A stretch of 64,000 bases of DNA. Origin: Chloroflexota bacterium (lineage in GTDB: Bacteria; Chloroflexota; Anaerolineae; Anaerolineales; Anaerolineaceae). The stretch lies in contig CP069394.1 of NCBI GenBank assembly GCA_016887485.1, positions 868,001-932,000 of the forward strand. Direction: 5' to 3'. The position numbers were made by a program, and so were the translations under genes. Under the pieces are notes generated by a model. It did not search any database, was not told the origin of the DNA, and saw only the letters and a list, made by a program, of their open reading frames with translations. This document shows positions 33,651 to 42,426 of this stretch, in pieces (the stretch's first letter is position 1; each line of letters starts with the position of its first letter).

Positions 33651-35492
33651 TTACTCCACCGTCACGCTCTTTGCCAAATTCCTCGGCTGATCCACATCCA
33701 ATCCCAGCAGCGAGGCGATATGATAGGCAAAAAGCTGCAGCGGGATAATCGTGATCACCGGTGAGAGCAGCCAGGGCGTCCTCGGCACCCAGAGGATGTT
33801 CTCGGTCAGGTCCGGGATGCGCTCATCGCCATCCGTCGCCACTGCGATCACTGCCCCGCCGCGGGCCAGCGCCTGTTCGATCTGGCTGATCATCTTGTCA
33901 TACCAGGGGTCATCCGCCACCAGCGCCACCACGGGCATATCCTGATCGATCAAGGCGATCGGGCCGTGTTTCATCTCACCCGCCGGGTAGCCCTCGGCGT
34001 GGATATACGAAATTTCTTTAAGTTTCAATGCGCCTTCATAGGAAATCGGCATATTGATGCCCCGCCCCAGGTAAAGCATGTGCTCCATGTTCATAAACTT
34101 GCGGGCCAGCTCCAACACCTGCGGCTCACGGTTCAGGCATTCACCCACCAGCGCAGGGACGCCCATCAGGTCATTGACCAGCTGGTAGCGCTCTCCGGCA
34201 TCCAGTGTGCCGCGCAGGTCACCCAGATAGACCGCCAGCAGATAGAGGTCAATTAACGGCGCCGTGAAAGCCTTTGTCGAAGCCACGCCGATCTCAGGTC
34301 CGGTTTGCATCGAAATGCAGCCATCGGCAATCCGCATCGCCTGTGAGCCAATCGCATTCACGATCGACCACAGCATCGCGCCCTTCGAGCGGCCTTCTTC
34401 CATCGCCGCCAGAGTATCTGCCGTCTCGCCTGACTGGCTGATCGCCATCACCACGGTATCTTCATCGATCAGGGGGTCAGCATAGCGGAACTCGGAGGCA
34501 ATCGCCACTTCCACTGGAATTCGGGCAATCCGTTCGATCAGGATCTTACCCACCATCCCGGCGTGAGCGGCCGTGCCGCAGGCGGTGATGATGATCCGCT
34601 TGATTTTCTTAGCTTTTTCGGCATCCAGGTTCAACTCGTGCAGGATGACCTTGCCCTCGTCAAAATCCACCCGGCCGGCAAGTGTGTCGGTCAGCGAGCG
34701 GACCTGTTCGTGAATTTCCTTCTGCATGAAGTGACGATATTCGCCCTTCTCTGCAGCCACCGGGTCCCAGGAGATGGTTTGCACCGGCAGATCCACCGGG
34801 TTACCGTCCAGGTCGGTCACTTCCACGGATTCCTTGGTGACAATCGCCATCTGATGCGATTCTAGGAACATCACCCGGCGGGTGTGTTCAAGGATCGCCG
34901 GCAGGTCAGATGCGACGAAGTTCTCGCCCTCGCCCAAACCGATCACCACACCGCCGGCATTCCCCATCCGAGCCGCCACGATCTTATCAGGTTCGCGGGA
35001 GGACATCACCACGATCCCATGCGCGCCCTTCAACTGACGCAGGGTCTGACGGACAGCTTCAACCAATGTCGTACCTGCAGCGTAGAATTTCTCCACCAGG
35101 TGCACGATGGTCTCTGAATCGGTATCGGAATGAAAAACGGTACCCTCGGCAGCCAGTTCTTCACGCAGCGTCAGGTAATTTTCCACAATCCCGTTATGCA
35201 CCACCACGAACTCACCGGTACTGCCGATATGCGGGTGGGCGTTCCGGGCGTTGGGTTCGCCGTGGGTTGCCCAGCGGGTATGCCCAATGCCGATCTTGCC
35301 ATGCAACGGCAGATCATGCACCAAAGCTTCCAGGTGGCTCAACTTCCCGGCATCACGCCGGATTTCGATATGGCCGTTATCCAACACAGCCACACCGGCC
35401 GAATCGTAGCCCCGATATTCGAGGCGTTTCAGTCCCTTCAAGATAATGGGGGTTGAATCCTGGTCTCCGATATAGCCAACAATGCCACACAT
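33651..35492 (-). CDS. glmS: glutamine--fructose-6-phosphate aminotransferase (isomerizing)
   Basis: Makes glucosamine-6-phosphate, the entry to cell-wall amino sugars. Residues 1-240 are the class II glutamine amidotransferase domain beginning MCGIVGYIGDQD, with the catalytic cysteine directly after the initiator methionine. Two SIS sugar isomerase domains follow (ACGTAAHAGMVGKILIER; SQSGETADTLAAMEEGRSKGA; then YLGRGINMPISYEGALKLKE), ending in the conserved NLAKSVTVE. The length of 613 residues is normal. Its leader carries a glmS ribozyme, so it is probably controlled by glucosamine-6-phosphate. Confidence 0.97.
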   Translation of the reverse strand: MCGIVGYIGDQDSTPIILKGLKRLEYRGYDSAGVAVLDNGHIEIRRDAGKLSHLEALVHDLPLHGKIGIGHTRWATHGEPNARNAHPHIGSTGEFVVVHNGIVENYLTLREELAAEGTVFHSDTDSETIVHLVEKFYAAGTTLVEAVRQTLRQLKGAHGIVVMSSREPDKIVAARMGNAGGVVIGLGEGENFVASDLPAILEHTRRVMFLESHQMAIVTKESVEVTDLDGNPVDLPVQTISWDPVAAEKGEYRHFMQKEIHEQVRSLTDTLAGRVDFDEGKVILHELNLDAEKAKKIKRIIITACGTAAHAGMVGKILIERIARIPVEVAIASEFRYADPLIDEDTVVMAISQSGETADTLAAMEEGRSKGAMLWSIVNAIGSQAMRIADGCISMQTGPEIGVASTKAFTAPLIDLYLLAVYLGDLRGTLDAGERYQLVNDLMGVPALVGECLNREPQVLELARKFMNMEHMLYLGRGINMPISYEGALKLKEISYIHAEGYPAGEMKHGPIALIDQDMPVVALVADDPWYDKMISQIEQALARGGAVIAVATDGDERIPDLTENILWVPRTPWLLSPVITIIPLQLFAYHIASLLGLDVDQPRNLAKSVTVE

Positions 35493-35504
35493 AGGTTCTT
35501 ATCT

Positions 35505-35731
35505 CCATGGTTGTTTGCGCGCCACGCGTCCAGAAATGGGGCCGCCATCACAGGGGCCTCTTGGGGCTTGGCACTCAGTTGTGTTCGGTATGGGAATCAA
35601 CTACTCTTGTAGTGGGAGGCATCCGCCGATCTCTCGATTTTCCGACTGGCAGCGACCAGCCGTTAACCCCGGTTTGCACTGGGGAACCTCCTTCCTCGTC
35701 ACCAACTTAATCTTCAAGCTGGCCAGGCGCT
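35505..35731 (-). ncRNA. glmS ribozyme: glmS ribozyme/riboswitch in the glmS leader
   Basis: In the leader of glmS the minus strand shows, in order, the elements of the glucosamine-6-phosphate-activated self-cleaving ribozyme: AAGCGCC with the cleavage site expected between A35731 and G35730; a P2-like hairpin (CCAGCTT and AAGTTGG, about 35722-35703); GACGAGG (35700-35694); GGAGG (35691-35687); and GGCGGATGCCTCC (35627-35615), whose CCTCC pairs with the GGAGG. Compared with the Bacillus ribozyme, the stretch between GGAGG and GGCGG is expanded by about 45 nt and holds extra hairpins. The 3' boundary is approximate; the P4-like region runs toward the start codon. Confidence 0.9.
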
Positions 35732-35781
35732 TCTTATTCCCATGTCAATGTTCTACGTTCACCTCAATTAAGGTGCCCCCC

Positions 35782-35787
35782 ATTATA
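35782..35787 (-). promoter_or_regulatory. -10 box for glmS
   Basis: A perfect TATAAT on the minus strand directly after the stop codon of the yqeC-mocA fusion. Transcription would start near 35775, about 45 nt before the ribozyme cleavage site. No good -35 hexamer is seen (TTACCG at a 16-nt distance is the best). Confidence 0.55.
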
Positions 35788-35789
35788 CC

Positions 35790-37175
35790 TTAATCACCGG
35801 AATCGGTAAGGAAGTCGTGAAAGCCTGTTCCGCGTTCCGAGTCAGGGAAATAGGCTCGTTTCAGCCGTTCATAGCCTTCCTCGTCATCCACATCCAAGGC
35901 GTCACGCTCATCTGACCACTCCAGCCAGGCTACCTCAAACTGACTGAATACCGCCCTGCCACCCTGATCCCCCTGAATGGCCTCCAGAGCATCAAATGCT
36001 TCCCTGGCAAACAGCACTGGGTTCGCCCGTCTTCCAGAAATCCTTGGGGCTGCAATGGGCAGGAGGTTGGCATAATAGGCCTCCACCACCGATCGGATCA
36101 ATGTCGGCGAAACCTGGGGCTGATCACTCATCAAAAAGACCGCCGCCTGACAGTCCTCCGGTAATGCCTGAACGCCCTTTTTCAGTGATGTCGATTGGCC
36201 TTTCTGCCAATCCGGATTATGCACAATAGTCACAGGTAATTCGGTCAGCGAAGCCCTCACCGCGTCGGATTCCGCCCCAGTGATCACGACCAGCGGTGTC
36301 AGGCCCGCATCTAAGGCGTTTTGGGCCACTTTGGCGATAAATGGTTGTCCCTGCCAGCCCAGCAACTGCTTGGGCCGTCCCAGGCGCTTGCTGCCACCTG
36401 CTGCCAGGATCACGCCTGCAACCTTCGAGTGAACACTAAAAACCGTCCCATCTTTACCTGGCTGTTGCAAAGAACCAATCACCACCTGTGAATAACAATC
36501 CCTCAATTCACTGGCGATCCGTCCAGCTTGGGACTGCAATTTGGGTGTATCTGCCTGATTTAGAAATAAGGTCCGCTTGGCTTTGGGTGGGATGCCTTTC
36601 AAGCCACCCTCCACACTCCTCAGCGTCCTAATCAGCGCTTCACTGGTAATTCGGTAGCCCAGTTTAAAGCCGCTTATCGCGGCAAAACGTTCCGGCCGGT
36701 GAACGGTGGTCTCATCCAGTGGCTGGCCCAAACCACCTAACCCAGCCACCACAATCACCTGATCCACCCACTCAGGAACGGCTGGTTCGTGACCTGCGGG
36801 GGCTTTCAGGTTCCTCTGACGGGCCCCATCCGCTTCGATCAACAAGGTTATCCTGTTTTTCCGACAATAATCGCTGAGCGTCTCCAATTGGCGCGGTTCC
36901 AGTGCCACCAGCCTGTCATCCGAACTGACTGGGCCTGTCACAAGGAGCGAATGGGTGTTTTCAATGAAATCTTGAGATAAATCCTCGCCAGGTTGGAGGA
37001 TAAGATGTCTTTCCACCAATGGGGATTGCCAGGCACCCAAATGGGTTGTGGTCGTCAGGATCACCGGGCCCGGATAGCACTCTGCCAGGGCAAACATCAG
37101 GCTGGTTTTCCCGCCCGCACCGGTTAATGCGATGCACTCACCTTGCCGGAGTCTAAATACCCTTTGGAGGTCCAA
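35790..37175 (-). CDS. fusion of YqeC-like protein and MocA-like molybdenum cofactor nucleotidyltransferase
   Basis: Residues about 1-235 are a YqeC-type P-loop protein (GECIALTGAGGKTSLMFALAE Walker A; VILTTTTHLG; LLIEADGARQRNLKAPAGHEPA), a marker of selenium-dependent molybdenum hydroxylases. Residues about 250-450 are a MobA-like nucleotidyltransferase (GVILAAGGSKRLGRPKQLLGWQG; FLMSDQPQVSP), like MocA, which makes molybdopterin cytosine dinucleotide from CTP. The start is a TTG at 37175, with AAGGA overlapping the stop region of yqeB 6 nt upstream. The two activities are usually separate genes. It is the last gene of the molybdenum hydroxylase/F420 array; the glmS promoter follows. Confidence 0.87.
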   Translation of the reverse strand: MDLQRVFRLRQGECIALTGAGGKTSLMFALAECYPGPVILTTTTHLGAWQSPLVERHLILQPGEDLSQDFIENTHSLLVTGPVSSDDRLVALEPRQLETLSDYCRKNRITLLIEADGARQRNLKAPAGHEPAVPEWVDQVIVVAGLGGLGQPLDETTVHRPERFAAISGFKLGYRITSEALIRTLRSVEGGLKGIPPKAKRTLFLNQADTPKLQSQAGRIASELRDCYSQVVIGSLQQPGKDGTVFSVHSKVAGVILAAGGSKRLGRPKQLLGWQGQPFIAKVAQNALDAGLTPLVVITGAESDAVRASLTELPVTIVHNPDWQKGQSTSLKKGVQALPEDCQAAVFLMSDQPQVSPTLIRSVVEAYYANLLPIAAPRISGRRANPVLFAREAFDALEAIQGDQGGRAVFSQFEVAWLEWSDERDALDVDDEEGYERLKRAYFPDSERGTGFHDFLTDSGD

Positions 37176-37181
37176 ACCGGA

Positions 37182-37994
37182 TTATCCTTCCCAGAGCTGC
37201 TGCCGAATCTTCGGTCGCGTTAACAATGCTTCCAACACACCGCCGCCAATTGACAGCGATTTCTCCGAAGCATACCAGCAGCGAAAGATCTCTGGCCGCG
37301 GATCCACATCCCCCACCTTCATACCCTCCCGCACCTGCACGCCATTGTGAATCAAACCACGTACGACGCCATCAAAGGGCGCAACTTCCGCCTGACCGTT
37401 CACCAACAAGAGCGGATCGCCTTTCTTGACGGTATGCCCAATCGGCACCAAGGTCTCCACAATGCCAGTTGCCGGGGCATGTAGCACCCGTTCAGCAGCA
37501 TATTCCTGCACTTTGCCAGGAATGCCGGTATCCGGTTCCGGGCTGCCTTCCCAATAGACCCGGCCGAGGAAGTGCCCGCGGTTGGTCTCCACTGCGGCGT
37601 GGCAGTTCTTGCCAACGGTGAAGCCCGGACCCAGGCCGATCACCATATCGGCGATGGAAAGATCAATCTCAGTGGCTTTCTTGCGCATCCGCGCATCCAC
37701 CACCGCAACAGGATAAAATTTGTTCAGCAGGTTCAAGTCCGGGTCAATAATCACCGGAATTTCCTCGTTTTGCCAGCAGGCCCCCATCTGGTCAGCAGAT
37801 TGGATCAACCGACCGGTCACTTCTTCAATGGTGGCATCACCATCATAAACCGCCTGGGCAAAAGCCACCGAACGGCGGACAGCCAATGGTTGCGAGCGTT
37901 CCACAACGACCACATGGATCCCAGAACGATGTAACCGGAGAGCGACACCGCTGGCCAGGTCACCCCCACCCCAGACCAGGACAAAGGGGATCAT
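37182..37994 (-). CDS. yqeB: YqeB-family selenium-dependent molybdenum hydroxylase maturation protein
   Basis: Rossmann-fold protein of 270 residues (family EF2563), one of the genes whose presence marks organisms using selenium as a labile cofactor in molybdenum hydroxylases. The N terminus VLVWGGGDLASGVALRLHRSG is a nucleotide-binding glycine motif. It also has DPDLNLLNKFYPVAVVDARMRKK and the GPGFTVGKNCHAAVETNRGH motif with a conserved cysteine-histidine pair. It overlaps the molybdenum subunit gene by 4 nt (ATGA) and precedes the YqeC-MocA fusion, so the two maturation factors are translated together. Confidence 0.9.
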   Translation of the reverse strand: MIPFVLVWGGGDLASGVALRLHRSGIHVVVVERSQPLAVRRSVAFAQAVYDGDATIEEVTGRLIQSADQMGACWQNEEIPVIIDPDLNLLNKFYPVAVVDARMRKKATEIDLSIADMVIGLGPGFTVGKNCHAAVETNRGHFLGRVYWEGSPEPDTGIPGKVQEYAAERVLHAPATGIVETLVPIGHTVKKGDPLLLVNGQAEVAPFDGVVRGLIHNGVQVREGMKVGDVDPRPEIFRCWYASEKSLSIGGGVLEALLTRPKIRQQLWEG

Positions 37995-40201
37995 TTTATC
38001 TTCCCCAATTTCCGCAGGACTCGCTCTGGGGTCAGCGGGAATTCATCAAACCAGACGCCGGTCGCATCGTGCATGGCCGCCATAATAGCTGGTGCCAGCG
38101 GCAAATAGGGCATTTCTGACATACCCCGAGCACCATAAGGTCCATTGGGTTCAGCAAATTCAAGAATCACAGATTCCACTTCGTCAGGAATATCCAGCAC
38201 CGTGGGAATCAGGTAATTGGAGAGCATGTTGGTTAAAACCTTGCCATCCTTTTGGATGAAGTTCTCCAAGATGGAATAACCGGCGGCCTGGATTAGCGCA
38301 CCTTCAATTTGCCCTTCCACCTGCATGGGATTGATCGCCTTGCCGACGTCATCCGCACAGAGGATCTTTAACAAGTGAATTTCACCTGTCTCCGTATCCA
38401 CTTCCAATTCAACATTCTCCGCCACATAACCGTAGGACACGTTCGGATAGCACTCGCCTGTCTCTTTATTAAATGGTTGAGTAGGCGGCGCTAAATATTT
38501 ATATTCAACCGTTAGAGGCCGTTCATCCGTTTCCTGCCATTTCTTCAATGCCAATTTGGCAGCGCCAAGTACGGAGTTCCCACCCATGAAAGTCATCCGA
38601 GAAGCTGAGGAGCTTCCAGAATTCCCTGATGAGCTGGTATCTGAGGCAATTAGTTCAACTTTCTCAAGTGGTAAATTCAATTCTTCCGCAACAATTTGGC
38701 GGAAAATGGAATGAGCACCTTGACCAACATCCGCGCCGGCGTGATGCAGGACGGCTTTTTCTATTTCTTTGTCACCATAAAGGTCAATGATAGCTGCGCT
38801 GTTTTCTTGATAACCAAATGAAAATCCGACATTCTTAAAGCTGCAGGCAATTCCGCGTCCCCGTTTGATAACACCATCTCCGGGTATTGGCCCTGGCGCT
38901 TGCCAGCCCTTGTCCGTCTCAGTCCACCCGGATCGCTCTGCACAGACAGCCATGACCGGTTTAATTGTGACGCCCTTAGGTGGTTTTGTATTGACGGATA
39001 GGATCGAGTCATCATCGATCAAATTTCGCATCCGCAATTCAACCGGATCCATATTGAGGGCTTCCGCCAGGCGATTCATCTGCATTTCTGCTTCAAAGGC
39101 ACCCTGAGGGCCGCCAAATCCACGGAAAGCGCCACCGGGTACATTATTGGTATAAACAGACCGAGAATCGACATGAACGTTAGGAATCTCGTAAGGCCCG
39201 GAGCATACGATAGTCGCATTACCCTGAACCTTGTTGGTCGTATACATATAGGCGCCGCCATCGGCCAGGATATCGACTTTTGCTGCGAGGACCTTACCTT
39301 CCTTCGTCGCACCCCATTTCGCCTTCAGTTTATAAGCATGGCGTTTATGGTGCCCAATGATCGATTCTTCCCGCGTCCAGATGATCTTAACCGGTCGATC
39401 AATTCCTCGTTCATGCAACCGCATCGTAGCCAAACCCAGAATGATCTGCACAGACATATCCTCACGGCCGCCAAAAGCGCCGCCGATCGCGGGATAGATC
39501 ACCCGAATTTTTTCTTCAGGCAGTGTGAGTGAATGCGCAATTTGCTCCTGATCCTCATGGGTCCATTGACCAGCGACAACCACAGTGATCCGGCCTTCCT
39601 CGTCAATATAGGAAATACCGGCTTCAGGTTGAAGATAAGCATGTTCCTGCATCGGGGTATGATATTCCCCCTCTACAATCACATCGCATTTCGTAAAAGC
39701 CTCTTCCACATCGCCGTGCCGAATTTTGTAATGTAACATCAGATTGGTTCCCTTTTCAGGGTGTACCAGGATCTCATCAGTTATCGACGCTTCTGTTTCC
39801 GTCACCAGTGGGAGGTCTTCATAATCCACTTTGATTTTCTTCCGGGCCGCCTCAGCAATTTCATTGCTTTCAGCTACAACCAAAGCAACCTGATCACCCA
39901 CAAACCGGACATGATCCGCGAATGGTATCGAGGATCCCGGTCCACAGAGCACAGGTTGATCGGAGATGCCCAAGCCATATTCATTCACCGGGACATCCTT
40001 GGCCGTGAAGACAGCGATAACACCTCCCATGGCCTCCGCTGCTGAAGTGTCAATCGATTTGACAATCGCGTGTGGGCGCTCGGCAAAGAGCACCTTCATA
40101 TATACCTGGTCGGGCATATTGAAATCACCGGGATAGAGCGCGGCGCCGGTGGCTTTGTCTTTTACATCAAATCGTATAACAGATTTTCCGACTGTCGCCA
40201 T
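37991..40201 (-). CDS. xanthine dehydrogenase-family molybdopterin-binding subunit
   Basis: The 736-residue large subunit of a molybdenum hydroxylase that inserts a water-derived oxygen into a C-H bond of an N-heterocycle or aldehyde. It has the N-terminal a/b hammerhead domain (residues about 10-125) and the molybdopterin-binding domains: GGAFGGREDMSVQ, GGAFRGFGGPQGAFEAE, and GARGMSEMPYLPLAPA near the C terminus, whose glutamate corresponds to the catalytic base. It lacks the AYRCSFR loop of carbon monoxide dehydrogenase. The partner FAD/iron-sulfur protein is encoded 9 nt upstream. Selenium dependence is inferred from the adjacent yqeB and yqeC genes. Confidence 0.93.
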   Translation of the reverse strand: MATVGKSVIRFDVKDKATGAALYPGDFNMPDQVYMKVLFAERPHAIVKSIDTSAAEAMGGVIAVFTAKDVPVNEYGLGISDQPVLCGPGSSIPFADHVRFVGDQVALVVAESNEIAEAARKKIKVDYEDLPLVTETEASITDEILVHPEKGTNLMLHYKIRHGDVEEAFTKCDVIVEGEYHTPMQEHAYLQPEAGISYIDEEGRITVVVAGQWTHEDQEQIAHSLTLPEEKIRVIYPAIGGAFGGREDMSVQIILGLATMRLHERGIDRPVKIIWTREESIIGHHKRHAYKLKAKWGATKEGKVLAAKVDILADGGAYMYTTNKVQGNATIVCSGPYEIPNVHVDSRSVYTNNVPGGAFRGFGGPQGAFEAEMQMNRLAEALNMDPVELRMRNLIDDDSILSVNTKPPKGVTIKPVMAVCAERSGWTETDKGWQAPGPIPGDGVIKRGRGIACSFKNVGFSFGYQENSAAIIDLYGDKEIEKAVLHHAGADVGQGAHSIFRQIVAEELNLPLEKVELIASDTSSSGNSGSSSASRMTFMGGNSVLGAAKLALKKWQETDERPLTVEYKYLAPPTQPFNKETGECYPNVSYGYVAENVELEVDTETGEIHLLKILCADDVGKAINPMQVEGQIEGALIQAAGYSILENFIQKDGKVLTNMLSNYLIPTVLDIPDEVESVILEFAEPNGPYGARGMSEMPYLPLAPAIMAAMHDATGVWFDEFPLTPERVLRKLGKIK

Positions 40202-40210
40202 TTTTAGCTC

Positions 40211-41623
40211 CTAAGCCTGCTTCGATTGAGTCTTGCTTGCGACCTCAATCGCTTCAATGATCTTGTAATATCCTGTGCAGCGGCAAAGATTGCCCGTGAT
40301 TGCCTGTCTGATCTCGGCCTGCGAGGGGGTTTCCTTTTCTTCCAGCAGTTTGGTTGCGGACATGATGAAACCCGGGGTGCAGAAACCGCATTGGATCGCA
40401 CCATGCTCCACAAAGGCATTCTGCATGACGCTCAATTCGCCACCTTCCTGCAAGCCTTCAATCGTCACAATCTCAGCGCCGTGCGCACGGGGAGCGGGCA
40501 CGAGACAGCTCATCACGGCCCGGCCGTCGAGGAACACCGTGCATGCGCCGCATTCCCCTTCGGCGCAGCCTTCCTTTGTGCCGGTCAATCCGGCGTCTTC
40601 CCGGATCAGGTTCAACAAGGTCTTATTAAAACCACTCTTGAAATGATATTCCTTGCCATTGATCCAGGTATGGATTTCCTTGCCATCCCAGGGCACCTTC
40701 GGTTTCTGGGCAAACATCCCATCCCCCATCAGGAGCACCGGTTCATCAGGTACAAGCTCCTTATCCCCGCCGTTCATAATCGCTGTCAGGGCACGTTTGG
40801 CAATCACGCCAATCATGTAATCCCGATATTCCGCAGAGCCGCGGATATCCGAGATCGGTTGAGCAGCCTGTGCTGTCAGAGTGCCGGCTTCTTCAATCAC
40901 ATCCTCGCCTAAGGCTTTACCCATCAGGAAGGCTTCTGCTTTCTCAGCGTTGATAATGGTGGGAGCGGCGGCGCCCAGGGTGATTCGGGCATCCAATACC
41001 TGCCAGCCATCCAGATCCAGAATGACGGTGACATTGATCACCGAGATGGCCTGGGCTTTTCGCAGGGCTGATTTGATAAAGAAGGAAGGTTGACTATCCG
41101 TCAATCCCTTGAAAGCAATATCGGTAATAATCTCATCCGGCGCCATCACCGTTCGCCGCACACCGGTATAGAATTCCGATAGCGGCACAACCCGCTCTCC
41201 CCGCAGAGAGCGTAGGGTCAATTTGGCGTCCAAAGCCATCAGCGGGCTGATCGTATCATTGGCGGGTGAAGCGGTCGCCAGGTTTCCGGCTACCGTCCCA
41301 CGATTGCGGATTTGGGGAGAACCAACTTCCCAACATGCCTGCAGCAGGGCAAAAGCCTTTTCATGGATCAAGGGTGAGCCGACCACATGATTATGGGTGA
41401 CTGTCGGGCCAAGATGGATGGTTCCATCCAGATCTTCCGTGATGCTATCCAGGCCTGGTATCTTGGATATGTCAATAATCGTTTTGAGGTTCGGCCGGAC
41501 ACCGCGTTCGATCTCCAGGATCAAATCTGTGCCCCCGGCGATGATCCGGGCGGAGTCACCCGCCTGTGCTAAGGCCGCAACTGCCTCATCGAGTGTTTCT
41601 GCCATGATATAGTTTTGCCACAT
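40211..41623 (-). CDS. fused FAD-binding and [2Fe-2S] subunit of molybdenum hydroxylase
   Basis: Residues about 1-280 are the FAD domain (IIAGGTDLILEIERG; RNRGTVAGNLATASPANDTISPL). Residues about 310-465 are the small iron-sulfur subunit, with plant-type cysteines in GCAEGECGACTVFLDG and the second cluster in QCGFCTPGFIMS and NLCRCTGYYKI. Normally these are two proteins, or all three domains are on one chain, so this order (FAD then 2Fe-2S) is a partial fusion. It passes electrons from the molybdenum subunit encoded 9 nt downstream to FAD and then to an acceptor. Confidence 0.93.
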   Translation of the reverse strand: MWQNYIMAETLDEAVAALAQAGDSARIIAGGTDLILEIERGVRPNLKTIIDISKIPGLDSITEDLDGTIHLGPTVTHNHVVGSPLIHEKAFALLQACWEVGSPQIRNRGTVAGNLATASPANDTISPLMALDAKLTLRSLRGERVVPLSEFYTGVRRTVMAPDEIITDIAFKGLTDSQPSFFIKSALRKAQAISVINVTVILDLDGWQVLDARITLGAAAPTIINAEKAEAFLMGKALGEDVIEEAGTLTAQAAQPISDIRGSAEYRDYMIGVIAKRALTAIMNGGDKELVPDEPVLLMGDGMFAQKPKVPWDGKEIHTWINGKEYHFKSGFNKTLLNLIREDAGLTGTKEGCAEGECGACTVFLDGRAVMSCLVPAPRAHGAEIVTIEGLQEGGELSVMQNAFVEHGAIQCGFCTPGFIMSATKLLEEKETPSQAEIRQAITGNLCRCTGYYKIIEAIEVASKTQSKQA

Positions 41624-41636
41624 ACGACTTCTCTCC

Positions 41637-42425
41637 TTAGGCCTTACGAAAATGTCGTTTGCCTTCGTTTCGAATGGCGGTAATTTCCGCCATAATACTG
41701 ACTGCTATTTCGTCCGGGGTCTCTGCGTTGATTTCCAGCCCAATCGGTGAATGTACTCGGTCAATCTGCTCCTGGGGGATCCCGGCTTCCAGCAACTTCT
41801 CCTGGCAGTGAGCCCAGCGTCGCTTTGAGCCAATCAAGCCGATATAGGGAGCGGAGGTCTCAAACAGAGGCGGCAGACCCATCAGGTCCACTTCCACGCC
41901 CCGAGTCACCAACACAAAGAAGGTCTGTGGCCCAATGGTTACCCTTCCCGGAACCTCTTCAATTGGAATCGGCAGATACTCATCAGCCTCAGGGACCGCT
42001 TCCGGTGTACAGAGTTCAACCCGGTCGTCACTGAGGACGACGCGATATCCCAACCATGAGGCCAAATGGACCACTGCCCGGCCAACATGCCCGCCGCCGA
42101 TGACCACCACGGTTGGCGCGCTCAGAAAGGGCTCGACGAAAATCGTCACCGTCCCTCCACATAGTCCCGGATCGCCTTTTTCAACGTTAATTAAATTATA
42201 TTTTAAAAAACGAGTTCGTCCATCCTTGATCGCACCGAGTGCTTCCTGATGAGCGAGTTTTTCCGTCTCCCCGCCGCCCACCGTGCCTTCAAAGCGGCCG
42301 TCAGGGAAGACAAGCATCTTCGCTCCGGCATGGCGCGGGACTGAACCTGTGGTATTGACCACCGTACACAGCGCCACAGGTTGCCCGGCATGCACCGCTT
42401 CATTCAAGTGATCCAATAATGACAT
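41637..42425 (-). CDS. XdhC/CoxI-family molybdenum hydroxylase maturation factor
   Basis: XdhC-type chaperone that binds molybdenum cofactor and promotes its sulfuration and insertion into xanthine dehydrogenase-type enzymes. The N-terminal domain (LCTVVNTTGSVPRHAGAKMLVFPDG; GTVGGGETE) and the C-terminal Rossmann domain (TVVVIGGGHVGRAVV; IGLIGSKRRWAHC; SPIGLEINAETPDEIAVSIMAEI) are complete. The start is the ATG at 42425, one base after the stop of the pyrophosphatase gene; a longer form would overlap that gene. Only one XdhC serves two hydroxylases in the array, unless another copy lies elsewhere. Confidence 0.92.
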   Translation of the reverse strand: MSLLDHLNEAVHAGQPVALCTVVNTTGSVPRHAGAKMLVFPDGRFEGTVGGGETEKLAHQEALGAIKDGRTRFLKYNLINVEKGDPGLCGGTVTIFVEPFLSAPTVVVIGGGHVGRAVVHLASWLGYRVVLSDDRVELCTPEAVPEADEYLPIPIEEVPGRVTIGPQTFFVLVTRGVEVDLMGLPPLFETSAPYIGLIGSKRRWAHCQEKLLEAGIPQEQIDRVHSPIGLEINAETPDEIAVSIMAEITAIRNEGKRHFRKA

Positions 42426-42426
42426 C

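Noticed and set aside
35505-35620. Possible 5S rRNA gene on the minus strand, from the string CCCATACCGAACAC and nearby AAGCCCC
   Set aside because: The 14-base word is shared with many 5S rRNAs, but the flanking helices do not fit 5S and the region is continuous with the glmS ribozyme core and directly upstream of glmS. No 16S or 23S genes are near.
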